DNA of 64,000 bases from contig NZ_CP113060.1 in the NCBI RefSeq assembly GCF_026625725.1, positions 4,346,001 to 4,410,000 on the forward strand, given 5' to 3'. The DNA comes from Pseudomonas sp. SL4(2022). Lineage in GTDB: Bacteria > Pseudomonadota > Gammaproteobacteria > Pseudomonadales > Pseudomonadaceae. Below are positions 1 through 9,970 of this stretch, one piece after another (position 1 is the stretch's first letter; each line of letters opens with the position of its first letter). The notes beneath the pieces are model-generated. The model did not search any database, was not told the DNA's origin, and was given only the letters and a program-made list of their open reading frames with translations. The position numbers and the translations under genes were made by a program.

Positions 1-1
1 G

Positions 2-2344
2 CAGATGCTCAGCCTGGAAAGCCGGGTACGGCGCAACGGCCAGGTGCACAGCATTGCCGCCGAACAGCTGGTACCCGGCGACTGGGTGCTGCTGGAGGCC
101 GGCGACCGCGTGCCCGCCGACCTGCGCCTGCTGGAGACCCGCGACCTGCGTATTGACGAGGCCGCACTGACCGGTGAATCCCTACCCGTGGATAAACACC
201 ACGATGCCGTAGCCACCTCGGCCAGCCTGGCCGACCGCCGCAGCATGGCCTATTCCGGCACCCTGGTGAATGCCGGCAGCGCTGCGGGCGTGGTGGTGGC
301 CACGGCCAAGCAGACCGAGCTGGGCAAGATCAGTCACATGCTTGAAAGCGTGGTCAGCCTGCAAACGCCGCTGCTGGTCGACATGGCCAAATTTGCCCGC
401 CACCTGACCCTGGGCATTCTCGTTCTGGCGCTGCTGACCTTTGCCTTTGGCATCCTGCTGCGGGGTTACAGCGCCGAGGACATGCTGCTGGCCGCAGTCA
501 GCCTGGCGGTGGCGGCCATTCCGGAAGGCCTGCCGGCGGTGCTGACGATCATCCTCGCCCTCGGCGTGCAGCGCATGGCCAAGCGCCGGGCGATCATTCG
601 CCACCTGCCAGCGGTGGAAAGCCTCGGCGCGGTCACAGTGATCTGCTCGGACAAGACCGGCACCCTGACGTGCAATGAAATGACCGTACAGCAGGTGTTT
701 ACCGCCGCTCACCATTACCGCGTAGACGGCGTCGGCTATGCGCCCCAGGGCAGCATTCACGGTGATGACGGCCAACTGTGCCAACTAGGCGCTGCCGATG
801 ATCTGCGTGAACTCGCGCGTGCCGGGCTGCTGGCCACTAACGCCAGCCTGCGCAGTGGCGAGAACGGCTGGTGCATCACTGGCGACCCCACCGAAGCCGC
901 CCTGCTGACCCTGGCCGGCAAGGTCGGTCTGGAGCTGCAGCAGGAGGCGCACAACCTGCCGCAGGTCGATGTCATCCCCTTCAGTTCCGAGCAACGCTGC
1001 ACCGCCAGTCTGCACCATGACCATGCTCGCCATGGTCTGATCTATATGATCGGTGCCCCGGAACGCGTGCTCGAAGCCTGCAACCGCCAATGGCGTGACG
1101 GCCATCCCGAACCGCTGGACCCACGCCACTGGCATCAGGCCCTGGACAGCGGCACCCACCAGGGCCTGCGTATGCTTGGCCTGGCCATTCGGCCGCTCGG
1201 CGAACCGCAGCAGAGCCTCGATTATCAGGACTTGGACGGCGATTACGTGCTGCTCGGCCTGGTCGGCATGCTCGACCCGCCACGCGAGGAAGCCATTGTC
1301 GCCATTGCGGACTGCCACAGCGCTGGCATCGCGGTGAAGATGATCACCGGCGACCATGCCGGCACCGCCAGCGCCATTGCCCAACGCCTTGGCCTGGGCG
1401 GTGGCAAACCGCTGACCGGGGCCGAACTCGACAGCCTCAGCGACAGCCAGCTGGATCTGCTACTCCCCATCACCAGCGTATTCGCCCGCACCAGCCCGGC
1501 GCACAAGCTACGCCTGGTTGAACGCCTGCAAGCCTGCGGCGCGAGGGTGGCCATGACCGGCGATGGGGTCAACGATGCGCCCGCGCTGAAACGCGCCGAC
1601 ATCGGCGTGGCCATGGGCATCAAGGGCACGGAAGCTGCCAAGGAGGCCGCGCAGATGGTGCTGGCCGACGACAACTTCGCCACCATCACCCACGCCATCG
1701 AAGAAGGCCGGGTGGTTTACGACAACCTGGAAAAATCCATTTTGTTTATCCTCCCCACCAGTGGTGGACAGTCACTTACTCTACTGGCGGCCATCGCCCT
1801 GGGACTGACCTTGCCGATCACCCCACTGCAGATTCTCTGGATCAATATGATCACCGCTGTGACCCTGGCGCTGGCACTGGCGTTTGAGCCGGCAGAAGCC
1901 AACCTGATGCGCCGCCCACCACGTGATCCCAAGGTCAATCTGCTCAGCCACCACCTGCTCTGGCGCGTAGTGTTTATCGCGGTGCTGATGACCCTGGCCA
2001 GCCTGGGCCTATTCCTCTACACCCAGACTCTTGGCTGGAGCCTTGAAAGCAGCCGCACCCTGGCGGTCAACGCCGTGGTTGCCTGTGAAATCGGCTACCT
2101 GTTCAGTAGCCGTCGCCTCGAAGGGCCGGCGAACTTTGGCCTACACGACAACCCGATGATCTGGTGCATGGCTGGCCTATTGCTCAGCCTGCAGCTGATA
2201 CTCACCTACTGGCCGGCCATGCAGCAGGTCTTCACCACCGCCGCCCTGCCGGCATACGCCTGGGGTTGGTGCCTGCTGGCAGCGCTGGGCGTATGCGCCT
2301 GCGTGGAAGCGGAGAAGTGGCTGTTGCGGCGGCAAGGCCCTTAG
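2..2344 (+). CDS. Type IIA (Ca2+-type) cation-transporting P-type ATPase, 5' end outside window
   Basis: Inner-membrane ATP-driven cation pump; the N-terminus lies upstream of the window and the reading frame is open to the edge. Numbering from the first Met seen (base 5), the actuator loop TGES is at 56-59, the M4 motif PEGLP at 173-177, the phosphorylation motif CSDKTGTLT has Asp216, and the hinge TGDGVNDAP is followed by a block of C-terminal membrane segments. PEGLP in M4 is typical of SERCA/PMR1/PacL-type Ca2+ (or Na+/K+) pumps and differs from the Mg2+ importer MgtA. The substrate is inferred from family and not proven. Its stop overlaps the stop of the convergent flavin-reductase gene by 4 bases, leaving no room for a terminator. 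Confidence 0.93.
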   Translation, partial: QMLSLESRVRRNGQVHSIAAEQLVPGDWVLLEAGDRVPADLRLLETRDLRIDEAALTGESLPVDKHHDAVATSASLADRRSMAYSGTLVNAGSAAGVVVATAKQTELGKISHMLESVVSLQTPLLVDMAKFARHLTLGILVLALLTFAFGILLRGYSAEDMLLAAVSLAVAAIPEGLPAVLTIILALGVQRMAKRRAIIRHLPAVESLGAVTVICSDKTGTLTCNEMTVQQVFTAAHHYRVDGVGYAPQGSIHGDDGQLCQLGAADDLRELARAGLLATNASLRSGENGWCITGDPTEAALLTLAGKVGLELQQEAHNLPQVDVIPFSSEQRCTASLHHDHARHGLIYMIGAPERVLEACNRQWRDGHPEPLDPRHWHQALDSGTHQGLRMLGLAIRPLGEPQQSLDYQDLDGDYVLLGLVGMLDPPREEAIVAIADCHSAGIAVKMITGDHAGTASAIAQRLGLGGGKPLTGAELDSLSDSQLDLLLPITSVFARTSPAHKLRLVERLQACGARVAMTGDGVNDAPALKRADIGVAMGIKGTEAAKEAAQMVLADDNFATITHAIEEGRVVYDNLEKSILFILPTSGGQSLTLLAAIALGLTLPITPLQILWINMITAVTLALALAFEPAEANLMRRPPRDPKVNLLSHHLLWRVVFIAVLMTLASLGLFLYTQTLGWSLESSRTLAVNAVVACEIGYLFSSRRLEGPANFGLHDNPMIWCMAGLLLSLQLILTYWPAMQQVFTTAALPAYAWGWCLLAALGVCACVEAEKWLLRRQGP

Positions 2345-2946
2345 GGACGCTGCAACTCAAAGCGCTGCAAGGTGCGGGTATAACCACTGCCGCCAAGACG
2401 GCCAATCAGGTCGAGCTGACTGCTGTCGATACGACCCTGCTCATTCAGCACCGCATCGTCGATATGCGCCAGTAGCACTTCGGCGAAGATCAGATGGCAA
2501 TTGGGCTTATCTGCCGGGTAGGCCTGGATCTGCGCCACCCGGCATTCAAAGGCCACCGCCGCGCCGGCCACCCGAGGCGGTGCGACTCGCTGCGAGGGCA
2601 GGCTGGCGATGCCGCACTGTTCGAACTCGCTGATGCCGTAGGGCAATAGCGCCGCACTGGCATTCATCGCCTCGGCCTGGGCAAACGACACCAGCTGAAT
2701 CACCAGTTCGCCACTGGCCTGCACATTCAACAGAGTGTCCTTGAGGCCACCATCGGCGCGGTGATTGACGTTAACCATCAAGGTTGGTGGATCATCGCTG
2801 ATCACCTGAAAGAAGCTGAACGGCGCCAGGTTGCTAACGCCCTCAGCCGACTGACTGGACACCCAGGCAATCGGTCGCGGAGTAATGGTCGAAGCCAGCC
2901 AGCGGTAACGCTCAAGCGGTGTGAGTGAGGTAAAGTCCAGTTGCAT
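2341..2946 (-). CDS. Flavin reductase-like (DIM6/NTAB family) FMN-binding protein
   Basis: A 201-residue protein of the flavin-reductase-like split-barrel family, which binds FMN and typically supplies reduced flavin or acts as a small flavoprotein oxidoreductase. The N-terminal segment TITPRPIAWVSS followed by NLAPFSFFQVISDDPP is the family flavin-binding signature, and the C-terminal GRLGGSGYTRT also fits. The start codon overlaps the stop of the upstream lipoprotein gene (TGATG), so translation is probably coupled. The physiological partner is unknown; a cytoplasmic soluble location is inferred from the lack of a signal peptide. Confidence 0.85.
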   Translation of the reverse strand: MQLDFTSLTPLERYRWLASTITPRPIAWVSSQSAEGVSNLAPFSFFQVISDDPPTLMVNVNHRADGGLKDTLLNVQASGELVIQLVSFAQAEAMNASAALLPYGISEFEQCGIASLPSQRVAPPRVAGAAVAFECRVAQIQAYPADKPNCHLIFAEVLLAHIDDAVLNEQGRIDSSQLDLIGRLGGSGYTRTLQRFELQRP

Positions 2947-3221
2947 CAGCGACCAGCCCGCGACTCGCGAATATAGAAACGGGCGCGCTCGGATTTCGCC
3001 GTGCAGCCTTCATAGCCCTCAAACTGTTGCTGGGTTTTCGCTGCTGTAAGCAGCGACAGGGCCTTGGAATAGCTCACCGTACCGGCAAAACCTTCAGCCT
3101 TGGCCAGATCCAGTTCACGCCAGGCGGCATCCAGCTGATTGGCGCAACTGTTGCGATAAGCCGTTTTCCCCGCACAACCGCTCAACACCAGCAGCATGGG
3201 CAACACAATCCACAGTTTCAT
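2946..3221 (-). CDS. Small lipoprotein of unknown function
   Basis: A 91-residue protein starting at the ATG at 3221, preceded by AGGAG nine bases upstream; the longer frame upstream has no ribosome site. It begins with a lysine and a hydrophobic stretch ending in the lipobox LSGC (Cys16), so it should be lipidated and anchored in the envelope. The mature part is short, largely helical in composition and has two further cysteines (in NSCAN and EGCTA) that could form a disulfide. I do not recognise the family. It is translationally coupled to the flavin-reductase gene downstream. Confidence 0.8.
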   Translation of the reverse strand: MKLWIVLPMLLVLSGCAGKTAYRNSCANQLDAAWRELDLAKAEGFAGTVSYSKALSLLTAAKTQQQFEGYEGCTAKSERARFYIRESRAGR

Positions 3222-3425
3222 CAGGTAACTCCTGCAAATAGATCCACGAAGAACTCGGTAGCAAAACGCATCATAGCGCTGCATCAATCCCTGCACTCTG
3301 ACGCACATAACAGACAAAAGTGCCAGGTCGCTCAATGGCCACTGCACTGGATACTAGCAAATCGCGCCTTGGCGACTGGGGTTGTGGCGCGTATGTTCGC
3401 GGCATCTGTTTCGGAGGGCATCGGC

Positions 3426-4451
3426 ATGAGCAAACGCATTGCGCTGGTACTGGGTTCCGGCGGCGCGCGCGGCTACGCGCACATCGGCGTAATCGAGGAG
3501 TTGGAAGCCCGCGGCTATGAAATCGCCTGTATCGCTGGCTGTTCCATGGGAGCGGTGGTCGGCGGGATCTACGCCGCCGGCAAACTCAATGACTACCGTG
3601 AGTGGACACAGAGCCTGGATTACCTGGACGTACTGCGCCTGCTCGATGTGAGTTTTCGTCTGGGGGCGATTCGCGGTGAAAAGGTTTTCGGCAAAATTCG
3701 CGAAATAGTCGGCGAGATCAATATTGAAGAGCTGCCGATCCCCTTCACCGCCGTGGCCACCGACCTGACCAACCAGCAGGAAATCTGGTTCCAGGAAGGC
3801 TGCCTGCACCAGGCTATGCGCGCCTCAGCGGCGATTCCCAGCCTGTTCACCCCGGTGGTGCAGGGCAAGCGCATGCTGGTCGATGGCGGTCTGCTCAACC
3901 CGCTGCCCATCGTGCCGGTGGTATCCAGCCACTGCGATCTGATCATTGCGGTCAACCTCAACTCGACCCAGCAGCGGCATTACGAATTGCCGGTGATCGA
4001 ACGCACGCCAGCGCTCAAGGGACGCTTCGACCTGCTGATGAGTTCCCTCGGTTCCCGCTTGCCCTCGTTCAAACGCAAACAGGGTGAGGATGACGAACTG
4101 CTTCTGCTGGAAGACCAGCGCCACGCCGTGCAACCTGAAGCGATCAACCCCTGGCAGCAGAATGCCCGTGGCAACCTGGATAAACCGGCGGCCCCGAAAT
4201 CCGCCAGCGGCTCACGGGTGGCCGATCTGAGCGGCCCGGCGTCACTGCTGGAGCTGATCAACCAGAGTTTCGAAGTGATGCAGACCTCATTGGCGCAATA
4301 CAAGATCGCCGGCTACCCGCCGGACATCCTGATCAACGTGCCCAAGCGGGTGTGCCGCTTCTTCGAGTTCTACAAGGCGCCGGAGCTGATCATGCTCGGC
4401 CGGCAGATCGCCCGCGATACGCTGGATAAGTACGAACGCGGGGATCACTGA
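3426..4451 (+). CDS. Patatin-like phospholipase (RssA/NTE type)
   Basis: A 341-residue serine hydrolase of the patatin family, predicted to cleave acyl esters of phospholipids or lysophospholipids. It has the oxyanion motif GSGGARG (10-16), the nucleophile elbow GCSMG (Ser40) and the catalytic Asp in DGG (Asp153), making a complete Ser-Asp dyad. The start at 3426 is preceded by GGAGG with an 8-base gap; the open frame continues far upstream but without a start signal. There is no signal peptide, so it is probably cytoplasmic or peripheral. It converges on the barrel-protein gene with only 9 bases between stops. The specific lipid substrate is unknown. Confidence 0.9.
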   Translation: MSKRIALVLGSGGARGYAHIGVIEELEARGYEIACIAGCSMGAVVGGIYAAGKLNDYREWTQSLDYLDVLRLLDVSFRLGAIRGEKVFGKIREIVGEINIEELPIPFTAVATDLTNQQEIWFQEGCLHQAMRASAAIPSLFTPVVQGKRMLVDGGLLNPLPIVPVVSSHCDLIIAVNLNSTQQRHYELPVIERTPALKGRFDLLMSSLGSRLPSFKRKQGEDDELLLLEDQRHAVQPEAINPWQQNARGNLDKPAAPKSASGSRVADLSGPASLLELINQSFEVMQTSLAQYKIAGYPPDILINVPKRVCRFFEFYKAPELIMLGRQIARDTLDKYERGDH

Positions 4452-4460
4452 GGTCCAGGG

Positions 4461-5864
4461 TCAGAAGCGATAGGACAGGCTCAACGAGGTGCTCTCGTTG
4501 TTCTTGTCCTTGCCGACCTGGTTGGAGTCCTTTTCCTTGTGCTCATAACTGACGGCAACCAGCAGGTCCTTGGTCAGTTTATGGCCCAATGTAAGGGCGT
4601 ACTTGTCTTCATCCTCTTCTTTACCCTTGGGGTCATTGCCATAGTCGGTATGCCGACGGGTATAGGCGATGCCGGCAAAACTGTCCCAGGGCAATTTGCG
4701 TGCATACGCCACTTTCCAGCCGCCCTGATCCTTGTCTTTTTTGCGCTGATCATTGTCCTCGACCTTGGGGGAATAACTCAGGTCGAAACTGTCATGGCTT
4801 GTGGGTTTGAACTTGACGGAAAACTTCAGCGTATCGATTTCAACGTCTGGGCTGTTCTCGCTGTTGAGGTCGCGGTTTTCGTAGTTGTAGCGAACCCCTA
4901 ACTCCAGCACGCGATTAAGCTTGTGGCTGACACCCAGCGACCAGATGGTGCTGGAAACGTCATAGCGGTGATCTTTGTACAGTTGCAGGTAAGTGACCGA
5001 TGGATTGACCTTCAAACGCCAATCCGGCACCAGAAAAACCGGCCCCGTGGAAAGCGCAATCGTCTCTCGGTTCAGAGTGTCCTGGTCGTCCTGGCGGGCT
5101 TGACTGAAATTACCGGCGAGATTCCAGCGATCGCCGCGCTCATTCAGGCCATAGGAATAACGCAGCGCAGCAGACGCTTGACGACGATTGTCATGCACAG
5201 AACGCTTGGGCTTGGCGGGAGTAGCGGTATCCCCCGCGTCAGCATCTGCATCATCATCCGCGCCCTCTTCATCTTCCCCGCCGTCCAGGCCCTCTTCTTC
5301 GTCGAGGTCATCCTCGTCCAGGTCCACGTCTTCGAGCAGATCATCGTCAAAATCGGCATCAGCGAAGTCATCATCTTCGTCAAAATCGCCGTCTTCGTCG
5401 TCGAGGTCTTCATCGTCATCATCATTAAATGACGGTTCACTGACCGGGCTGCCAGAAGAAGCATTGGCCGTATCGGTGTCATGGATCAGGGCAAACTGGA
5501 CTTTGCCACCGTAGCTGTGCGCTTTGGTCTTGCTCGCTGCTTTGCGCTGCAGCTTACGCGCCTGCTTGGCCTCTTCACTGTCAGGCGCGGTCGCGATCAA
5601 CTGCGCCAGTTCACTGCGGGCGGCCGGGTAATCAAAGCTGTCGAGATACAGGCGCGCCAGACGCAACCGAGCGGTGTTGTGCGACGCTTCTAAATCAGGG
5701 TTGGCCAGCACTTGGCGATACGCAGCGATGGCAGCACCCAACGAGCCCCAACGCGCCTGTTGCTCGGCCTGTCGACTGATTTCGGCATACTCGGACGCTT
5801 GTCCATATAGCGGTAAGCCCAAGGTTCCCAATAATGCGGCAACAGCGACACCCTTGCGATTCAT
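4461..5864 (-). CDS. Outer-membrane beta-barrel protein with TPR-like N-terminus and a long acidic linker
   Basis: 467 residues in four parts: a signal peptide (about 1-23, ending GQAS), a helical TPR-like region with alternating Ala/Leu/Arg (about 25-112), an extremely acidic low-complexity linker (148-212, 43 of 65 residues are Asp or Glu), and a C-terminal region of alternating amphipathic strands rich in Tyr/Ser that ends SLSLSYRF, the terminal aromatic expected of an outer-membrane barrel. TPR plus barrel resembles the surface-lipoprotein assembly modifier (Slam/DUF560) or exopolysaccharide porin designs, but I cannot assign it. The linker may bind divalent cations; that is inference. 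It lies downstream of kdpE on the same strand with a 95-base gap. Confidence 0.82.
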   Translation of the reverse strand: MNRKGVAVAALLGTLGLPLYGQASEYAEISRQAEQQARWGSLGAAIAAYRQVLANPDLEASHNTARLRLARLYLDSFDYPAARSELAQLIATAPDSEEAKQARKLQRKAASKTKAHSYGGKVQFALIHDTDTANASSGSPVSEPSFNDDDDEDLDDEDGDFDEDDDFADADFDDDLLEDVDLDEDDLDEEEGLDGGEDEEGADDDADADAGDTATPAKPKRSVHDNRRQASAALRYSYGLNERGDRWNLAGNFSQARQDDQDTLNRETIALSTGPVFLVPDWRLKVNPSVTYLQLYKDHRYDVSSTIWSLGVSHKLNRVLELGVRYNYENRDLNSENSPDVEIDTLKFSVKFKPTSHDSFDLSYSPKVEDNDQRKKDKDQGGWKVAYARKLPWDSFAGIAYTRRHTDYGNDPKGKEEDEDKYALTLGHKLTKDLLVAVSYEHKEKDSNQVGKDKNNESTSLSLSYRF

Positions 5865-5959
5865 GACAGCTCCTGAGACGCGTGCAGATCAGTTTTGCGG
5901 CGCAGTCTATGCAGACTCCAGAAAGCCGTCTAGCACGACGCCAGAATGCGAATGGTCGT

Positions 5960-6655
5960 TCACAATTTCTCGCGCAGGCGATAGCCAACCCCGGCCTCAG
6001 TGACGATAAAACGCGGCGCGGTGGGGTCGTCGCCAAGTTTCTGCCGCAGGTGACCCACCACCACCCGCAGGTAGTGGCTGTCTTCGCCGTGGGTGGGGCC
6101 CCAGATGTCCTTGAGCAGTTGCTGCTGGGTCACCACCCGGCCGATATGCTTGGCCAGTTGTGCCAGTACGGCGTACTCCTTGCGGGTCAGGCTGACCTCG
6201 ACGCCATCCAGGCTGACCCGACGGTAGGCGAAATCCACCTGCAGCGGGCCGCTGCAGACCGCAGAGCTGGCTTGTTCCGCGCCACCGGCAAGACGCAGCA
6301 ACACGCGCACGCGGGCGAGGAATTCCTGAATGCCGAAGGGTTTGGTCACGTAGTCATTAGCCCCGCCATCCAGCGCCAGGACCTTTTCGCCCTCGCTGGC
6401 CCGCACCGATAGCACCAGTACCGGTACCTGTGACCAGGCGCGCAGCTCGCGCAGCACCTGTTGACCGTCCATATCCGGCAGGCCAAGGTCGAGCACCACC
6501 AGGTCCGGCTTGCCCAGCGCAGCTTGAGCCAGGCCTTCCTGCCCCGTAGCACCTTCCAGCACCTTATAGCCCTGGGCCGTCAGGCTGATGCGCAAAAATT
6601 TGCGAATCTGCGCTTCGTCATCAATGACCAGAATGGTCGCGGGGTTTTGGCTCAT
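5960..6655 (-). CDS. kdpE: KdpE, response regulator of the potassium-uptake operon
   Basis: A 231-residue OmpR/PhoB-class response regulator. The receiver domain has the acidic pair in VIDDEAQ, the phospho-acceptor Asp56 in VVLDLGLPDMDG and the conserved Lys in VTKPFG. The C-terminal winged-helix domain ends with the typical GVGYRLREKL. In the known pathway it is phosphorylated by KdpD under potassium limitation or osmotic upshift and activates kdpFABC. It starts 10 bases after the kdpD stop and is the last gene of the operon. Confidence 0.96.
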   Translation of the reverse strand: MSQNPATILVIDDEAQIRKFLRISLTAQGYKVLEGATGQEGLAQAALGKPDLVVLDLGLPDMDGQQVLRELRAWSQVPVLVLSVRASEGEKVLALDGGANDYVTKPFGIQEFLARVRVLLRLAGGAEQASSAVCSGPLQVDFAYRRVSLDGVEVSLTRKEYAVLAQLAKHIGRVVTQQQLLKDIWGPTHGEDSHYLRVVVGHLRQKLGDDPTAPRFIVTEAGVGYRLREKL

Positions 6656-6665
6656 TGGCTGTCCA

Positions 6666-9320
6666 TCACTGTTCTTCTTCCATCGGCGGCTGGGTGTGCA
6701 ACGGCAGGTGCAGGGTCAGGCTTGCACCCAGGCCATCCAGCCCTTCGCCCACTGTTACCCGGCCGCCATGAGCGCCGAGCATGCCCTGGCAGATCGCCAG
6801 CCCCAGACCAGTGCCCTGCCCGCCGCGATCACCCCGGGCAGCGGTATAGAACATATCGAAAATCTTCGTGCGCTCATGCTCAGGAATACCCGGCCCCTGG
6901 TCACTGACAATAAAGCGCAGTTCTTCGGCATCCGCCTCGATGGCCACGCACAAACGCCCCTGGGGCGGGGAAAAACGCGCAGCATTCTCCAGCACATTGA
7001 CCAGCGCCTGTTCGATCAGTGCGGCATGCACATAGAGCAGCGGCAGCTGCTGCGGCACCTGAATTTCCAGCTGCAAGGCAGACAATACCGGGCGCAGACG
7101 CTGGGTTGCACTGGCAACGATATCCGCCGGCGCGACCCAGTCACGCGCCAATTTCAGCCCACCGTGACCCAGGCGCGTCATGTCCAGCAGGTTCTGGATA
7201 TAGCGGTCGAGGCGCTCGGCCTCATCGCGGGTGCCCTCCAGCAACTCGCGGCGGTCCGCCAGGGGAATCTGTTCCCCCAGCGCCAGCAGGCTATCAATTG
7301 AGCCGCGCATGGCGGTCAGTGGCGTGCGCAGGTCATGGGAGACCGAGGCCAGCAGCGCGCTGCGCAGCTCCTCGGTCTGCCCGTGCAGGCGTGCGGCTTC
7401 CAAATCCTCGGCCAGTTGCGCGCGCTCGAGGGCCTGCGCCAGTGGCTGGCCGAGGGCGGTAATCAAGCGGCGCTGCTCGGCAGGCAGTGCACCGCCATCC
7501 TTGGGGCTGATGCCAAGCAGCACCAACGGACCGTCCTCGCCCGACAGAGGCGACCACCACCAGCGCCCACCCGGCAAGGTGCCGGTGCCCAGGCCGGCTG
7601 GCTGATCGTGCTGCCAGGACCAATCCGCCGCTGCCCGTTCCTGCTCGGTGAGCAGGCGCTGTACGCCGGCCTCGACTTTCCATACGCCGTCACTGCTGCG
7701 CGCCAGCAGGCTGACTTCAACCTCATGCCACTGGCTGAACTGCTGAATCGCTGCGGCCAGTACGGCCTGGCGGTCGGTGGCGGCTGTCAGTTTGCGCGAC
7801 AGTTCAAGCAAAGCGGTGGTTTCGCCCTGGGTCTGACGTAACGCCTGCAGCTGGCGGCGCTGACGGCTGGCCAGGTTACCAGTCAGGCCAGCCATGATCA
7901 GGAAGAACAGCAGGGTCAGCACATCCTCCTGACGCTCGATGGTCAGGGTAAAGGTCGGCGGAATAAACAGAAAGTTGTAGGCCAGAAACGACAGGCCGGC
8001 GCAGGCCAGCGCGGGTCCCAGCCTGCTGCGTACCGCCACCACGAGCACGGCAATAAGAAAAATCAGCGAGATATTCGGCAACTCAAGAAACCGCGACAAG
8101 CCAAGCGCAACACCGGCCGCCACCATGGTCGCGAGCAAGGCCAGCAGGTAATCGGCCCAGGCCAGCGGTGGCGCGCTCCGGCGTACGGCCGGAGCTTGGT
8201 CAACCTCGGTGTCCAAGACGCTGACTTCCAGCCCCTCGCCAAGACTTAACAGCCGCTCAGCGAGGCCGCGACCAAAACGCCAACGCCGACGCAGGCGCTG
8301 ACGACTGCGCCCCACCAGGATCAGGCTGGCGCGACGCTCGCGGGCATGTTCGACCAGGGTGTCGGCCACCGAGTTGCCCCGCAGCAGCACCACTTCGCCA
8401 CCGAGGCGTTCGGCCAGTTGCTGCGCGGCCTGCAAGTTACCCAGACGCTCTTCGTCGCGCGTGCCGCCGGTGTCTACGTGCAACACCGACCAGGGCAGAT
8501 GACGCCGCTCGGCCACACGGCAGGCATGCCGTACCAATCGCTCGGCCTGGGCGTCGCCGTCGATACCAAGCAACAATCGGCCGCGTACCGTCGGGGCCTG
8601 CTGACCTTGCTGGCGGTAGCGTCGATTAAGGTCAGCATCCACCCGCGCAGCCGCTGTCTGCATCGCCAGCTCGCGCAGAGCCGTGAGGTTGGTTTGGCTA
8701 AAAAATGCATCGATGGCGGCGCGCGCCTGTTCCGGCACATACACCTTGCCCTCACGCAAACGCTCCAGCAGCTCACGCGGCGGCAGGTCGATCAGCAGAA
8801 TCTCATCCGCTTCCTGCAACACCCAGTCCGGCAGGGTTTCGCGCACCTGCACCCCGGTAATGTCGCGCACCTGATCATTCAGTGCTTCGAGGTGTTGCAC
8901 GTTGACCGTGGTGTACACGTCGATGCCGGCATCCAGCAGTTCCTGCACATCCTGCCAGCGCTTGCTGTGGCGGCTGCCCGGCGCATTGCTGTGGGCCAGC
9001 TCATCGACCAGCAGCAGCTTCGGTGGCTTGGCCAGAATGCCGTCAAGGTCCATCTCGCTCAGCGCCACGCCACGGTATTCCAGACGCTGCTGCGGCTGTT
9101 GCGGCAAGCCGGTGAGCATCGCCTCGGTTTCCGCACGGCCGTGAGTCTCGACCACGCCCACGCGCAGGTCGACGCCCTGGCGCAACTGCGCCTGCGCCGC
9201 CTGCAACATGGCGTAGGTTTTACCCACGCCCGGTGCCGCACCGAGAAAGACCTTTAGCCGACCGCGCCCTTCTCGCGGCATTTCATCAAGCAGGGCATCG
9301 GCCCGTACGGCATCACTCAT
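6666..9320 (-). CDS. kdpD: KdpD, potassium-sensing histidine kinase
   Basis: 884 residues, close to the 894 of Escherichia coli KdpD. The order is: N-terminal KdpD domain with Walker A GAAPGVGKT (about 27-35) and Walker B LLVDELAH, a universal-stress-like domain, a block of closely spaced membrane helices (about 375-480), a GAF-like region, and a kinase core with the phospho-acceptor His662 in SVSHDLRTPLT and ATP-binding G-boxes (DQGPGIPEHE, GTGLGLAICQG). It sits in the inner membrane and controls KdpE. It begins 5 bases after the kdpC stop, so its ribosome site lies within the end of kdpC. Confidence 0.97.
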   Translation of the reverse strand: MSDAVRADALLDEMPREGRGRLKVFLGAAPGVGKTYAMLQAAQAQLRQGVDLRVGVVETHGRAETEAMLTGLPQQPQQRLEYRGVALSEMDLDGILAKPPKLLLVDELAHSNAPGSRHSKRWQDVQELLDAGIDVYTTVNVQHLEALNDQVRDITGVQVRETLPDWVLQEADEILLIDLPPRELLERLREGKVYVPEQARAAIDAFFSQTNLTALRELAMQTAAARVDADLNRRYRQQGQQAPTVRGRLLLGIDGDAQAERLVRHACRVAERRHLPWSVLHVDTGGTRDEERLGNLQAAQQLAERLGGEVVLLRGNSVADTLVEHARERRASLILVGRSRQRLRRRWRFGRGLAERLLSLGEGLEVSVLDTEVDQAPAVRRSAPPLAWADYLLALLATMVAAGVALGLSRFLELPNISLIFLIAVLVVAVRSRLGPALACAGLSFLAYNFLFIPPTFTLTIERQEDVLTLLFFLIMAGLTGNLASRQRRQLQALRQTQGETTALLELSRKLTAATDRQAVLAAAIQQFSQWHEVEVSLLARSSDGVWKVEAGVQRLLTEQERAAADWSWQHDQPAGLGTGTLPGGRWWWSPLSGEDGPLVLLGISPKDGGALPAEQRRLITALGQPLAQALERAQLAEDLEAARLHGQTEELRSALLASVSHDLRTPLTAMRGSIDSLLALGEQIPLADRRELLEGTRDEAERLDRYIQNLLDMTRLGHGGLKLARDWVAPADIVASATQRLRPVLSALQLEIQVPQQLPLLYVHAALIEQALVNVLENAARFSPPQGRLCVAIEADAEELRFIVSDQGPGIPEHERTKIFDMFYTAARGDRGGQGTGLGLAICQGMLGAHGGRVTVGEGLDGLGASLTLHLPLHTQPPMEEEQ

Positions 9321-9325
9321 GCAAC

Positions 9326-9892
9326 TTACTCAGTCTTGGCGGGAGGCGAATTGTCGGCCAGCGCCAGGTTCAGCGCCAGCACATTGACCACCGCCGGCCC
9401 TACCAGCGGTTTTTCCACGTGCTGTTCGATCAGTCGCTCCAGACTGGCAGCGGGAATACCGCGTGCTGCGGCAATCCGGGCGATCTGAAACTGCGCCGCT
9501 GCCGGCGACAGGTGCGGATCAAGGCCACTGGCCGAGGTGGTCACCAGTTGCATGGGCACTGCGCCTTGGCCTTCAGCCTGCAAACGCTGGGCATCGGCGG
9601 TGATCCGCTCGGCCAACACCGGGTTGCTCGGTGCCAGGTTGCTGGCACCGCTGGCCACGGTGGCGAAGCCCGCCGCCGAGGGGCGTGGCGCAAACCATTC
9701 GGCCCCACTAAATGGCTGCGCCAGCAGGCTGCTGCCGAGCACCTCGCCTTTAGCACCCGTGATCAGGCTGCCATTAGCCTGTGCTGGGAAGGCCAGTTGC
9801 GCCACGCCGGTGACAGTCAGCGGGTAGACCACGCCGGTGACCAGGGTCATAAACGCCAGCACGCTGATGGCTGGACGAAGTTGTTTAAGCAT
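9326..9892 (-). CDS. kdpC: KdpC, stabilising subunit of the K+-transporting ATPase
   Basis: 188 residues starting at the ATG at 9892 with GGAG just upstream; the longer frame adds an unlikely N-terminal extension. It has one N-terminal membrane helix ([20 protein letters not shown]) and a periplasmic domain with the conserved [13 protein letters not shown] and [20 protein letters not shown] motifs. KdpC stabilises ATP binding to KdpB in the KdpFABC complex. Length matches E. coli KdpC (190). Confidence 0.96.
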   Translation of the reverse strand: MLKQLRPAISVLAFMTLVTGVVYPLTVTGVAQLAFPAQANGSLITGAKGEVLGSSLLAQPFSGAEWFAPRPSAAGFATVASGASNLAPSNPVLAERITADAQRLQAEGQGAVPMQLVTTSASGLDPHLSPAAAQFQIARIAAARGIPAASLERLIEQHVEKPLVGPAVVNVLALNLALADNSPPAKTE

Positions 9893-9970
9893 GATGATTC
9901 TCCACTCTTCACTTGTAAGGTGGACAGCACAGGGCATGTCCACCATTGCGCGATAAGGTTCGCTAGGCGG

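Noticed and set aside
3027-3425. N-terminal extension of the patatin-like protein by 133 codons
   Set aside because: The extension runs through the promoter region and antisense to the lipoprotein gene; the ribosome site and the family start are at 3426.
5188-5514. Serine-rich plus-strand frame of 108 codons
   Set aside because: It is the antisense of the Asp/Glu-coding linker of the barrel protein; GAY/GAR codons read backwards give Ser-rich translation. No ribosome site or independent support.
5904-5917. AGTCTATGCAGACT inverted repeat after kdpE as a terminator
   Set aside because: Five-base stem and no T-run; too weak to call.
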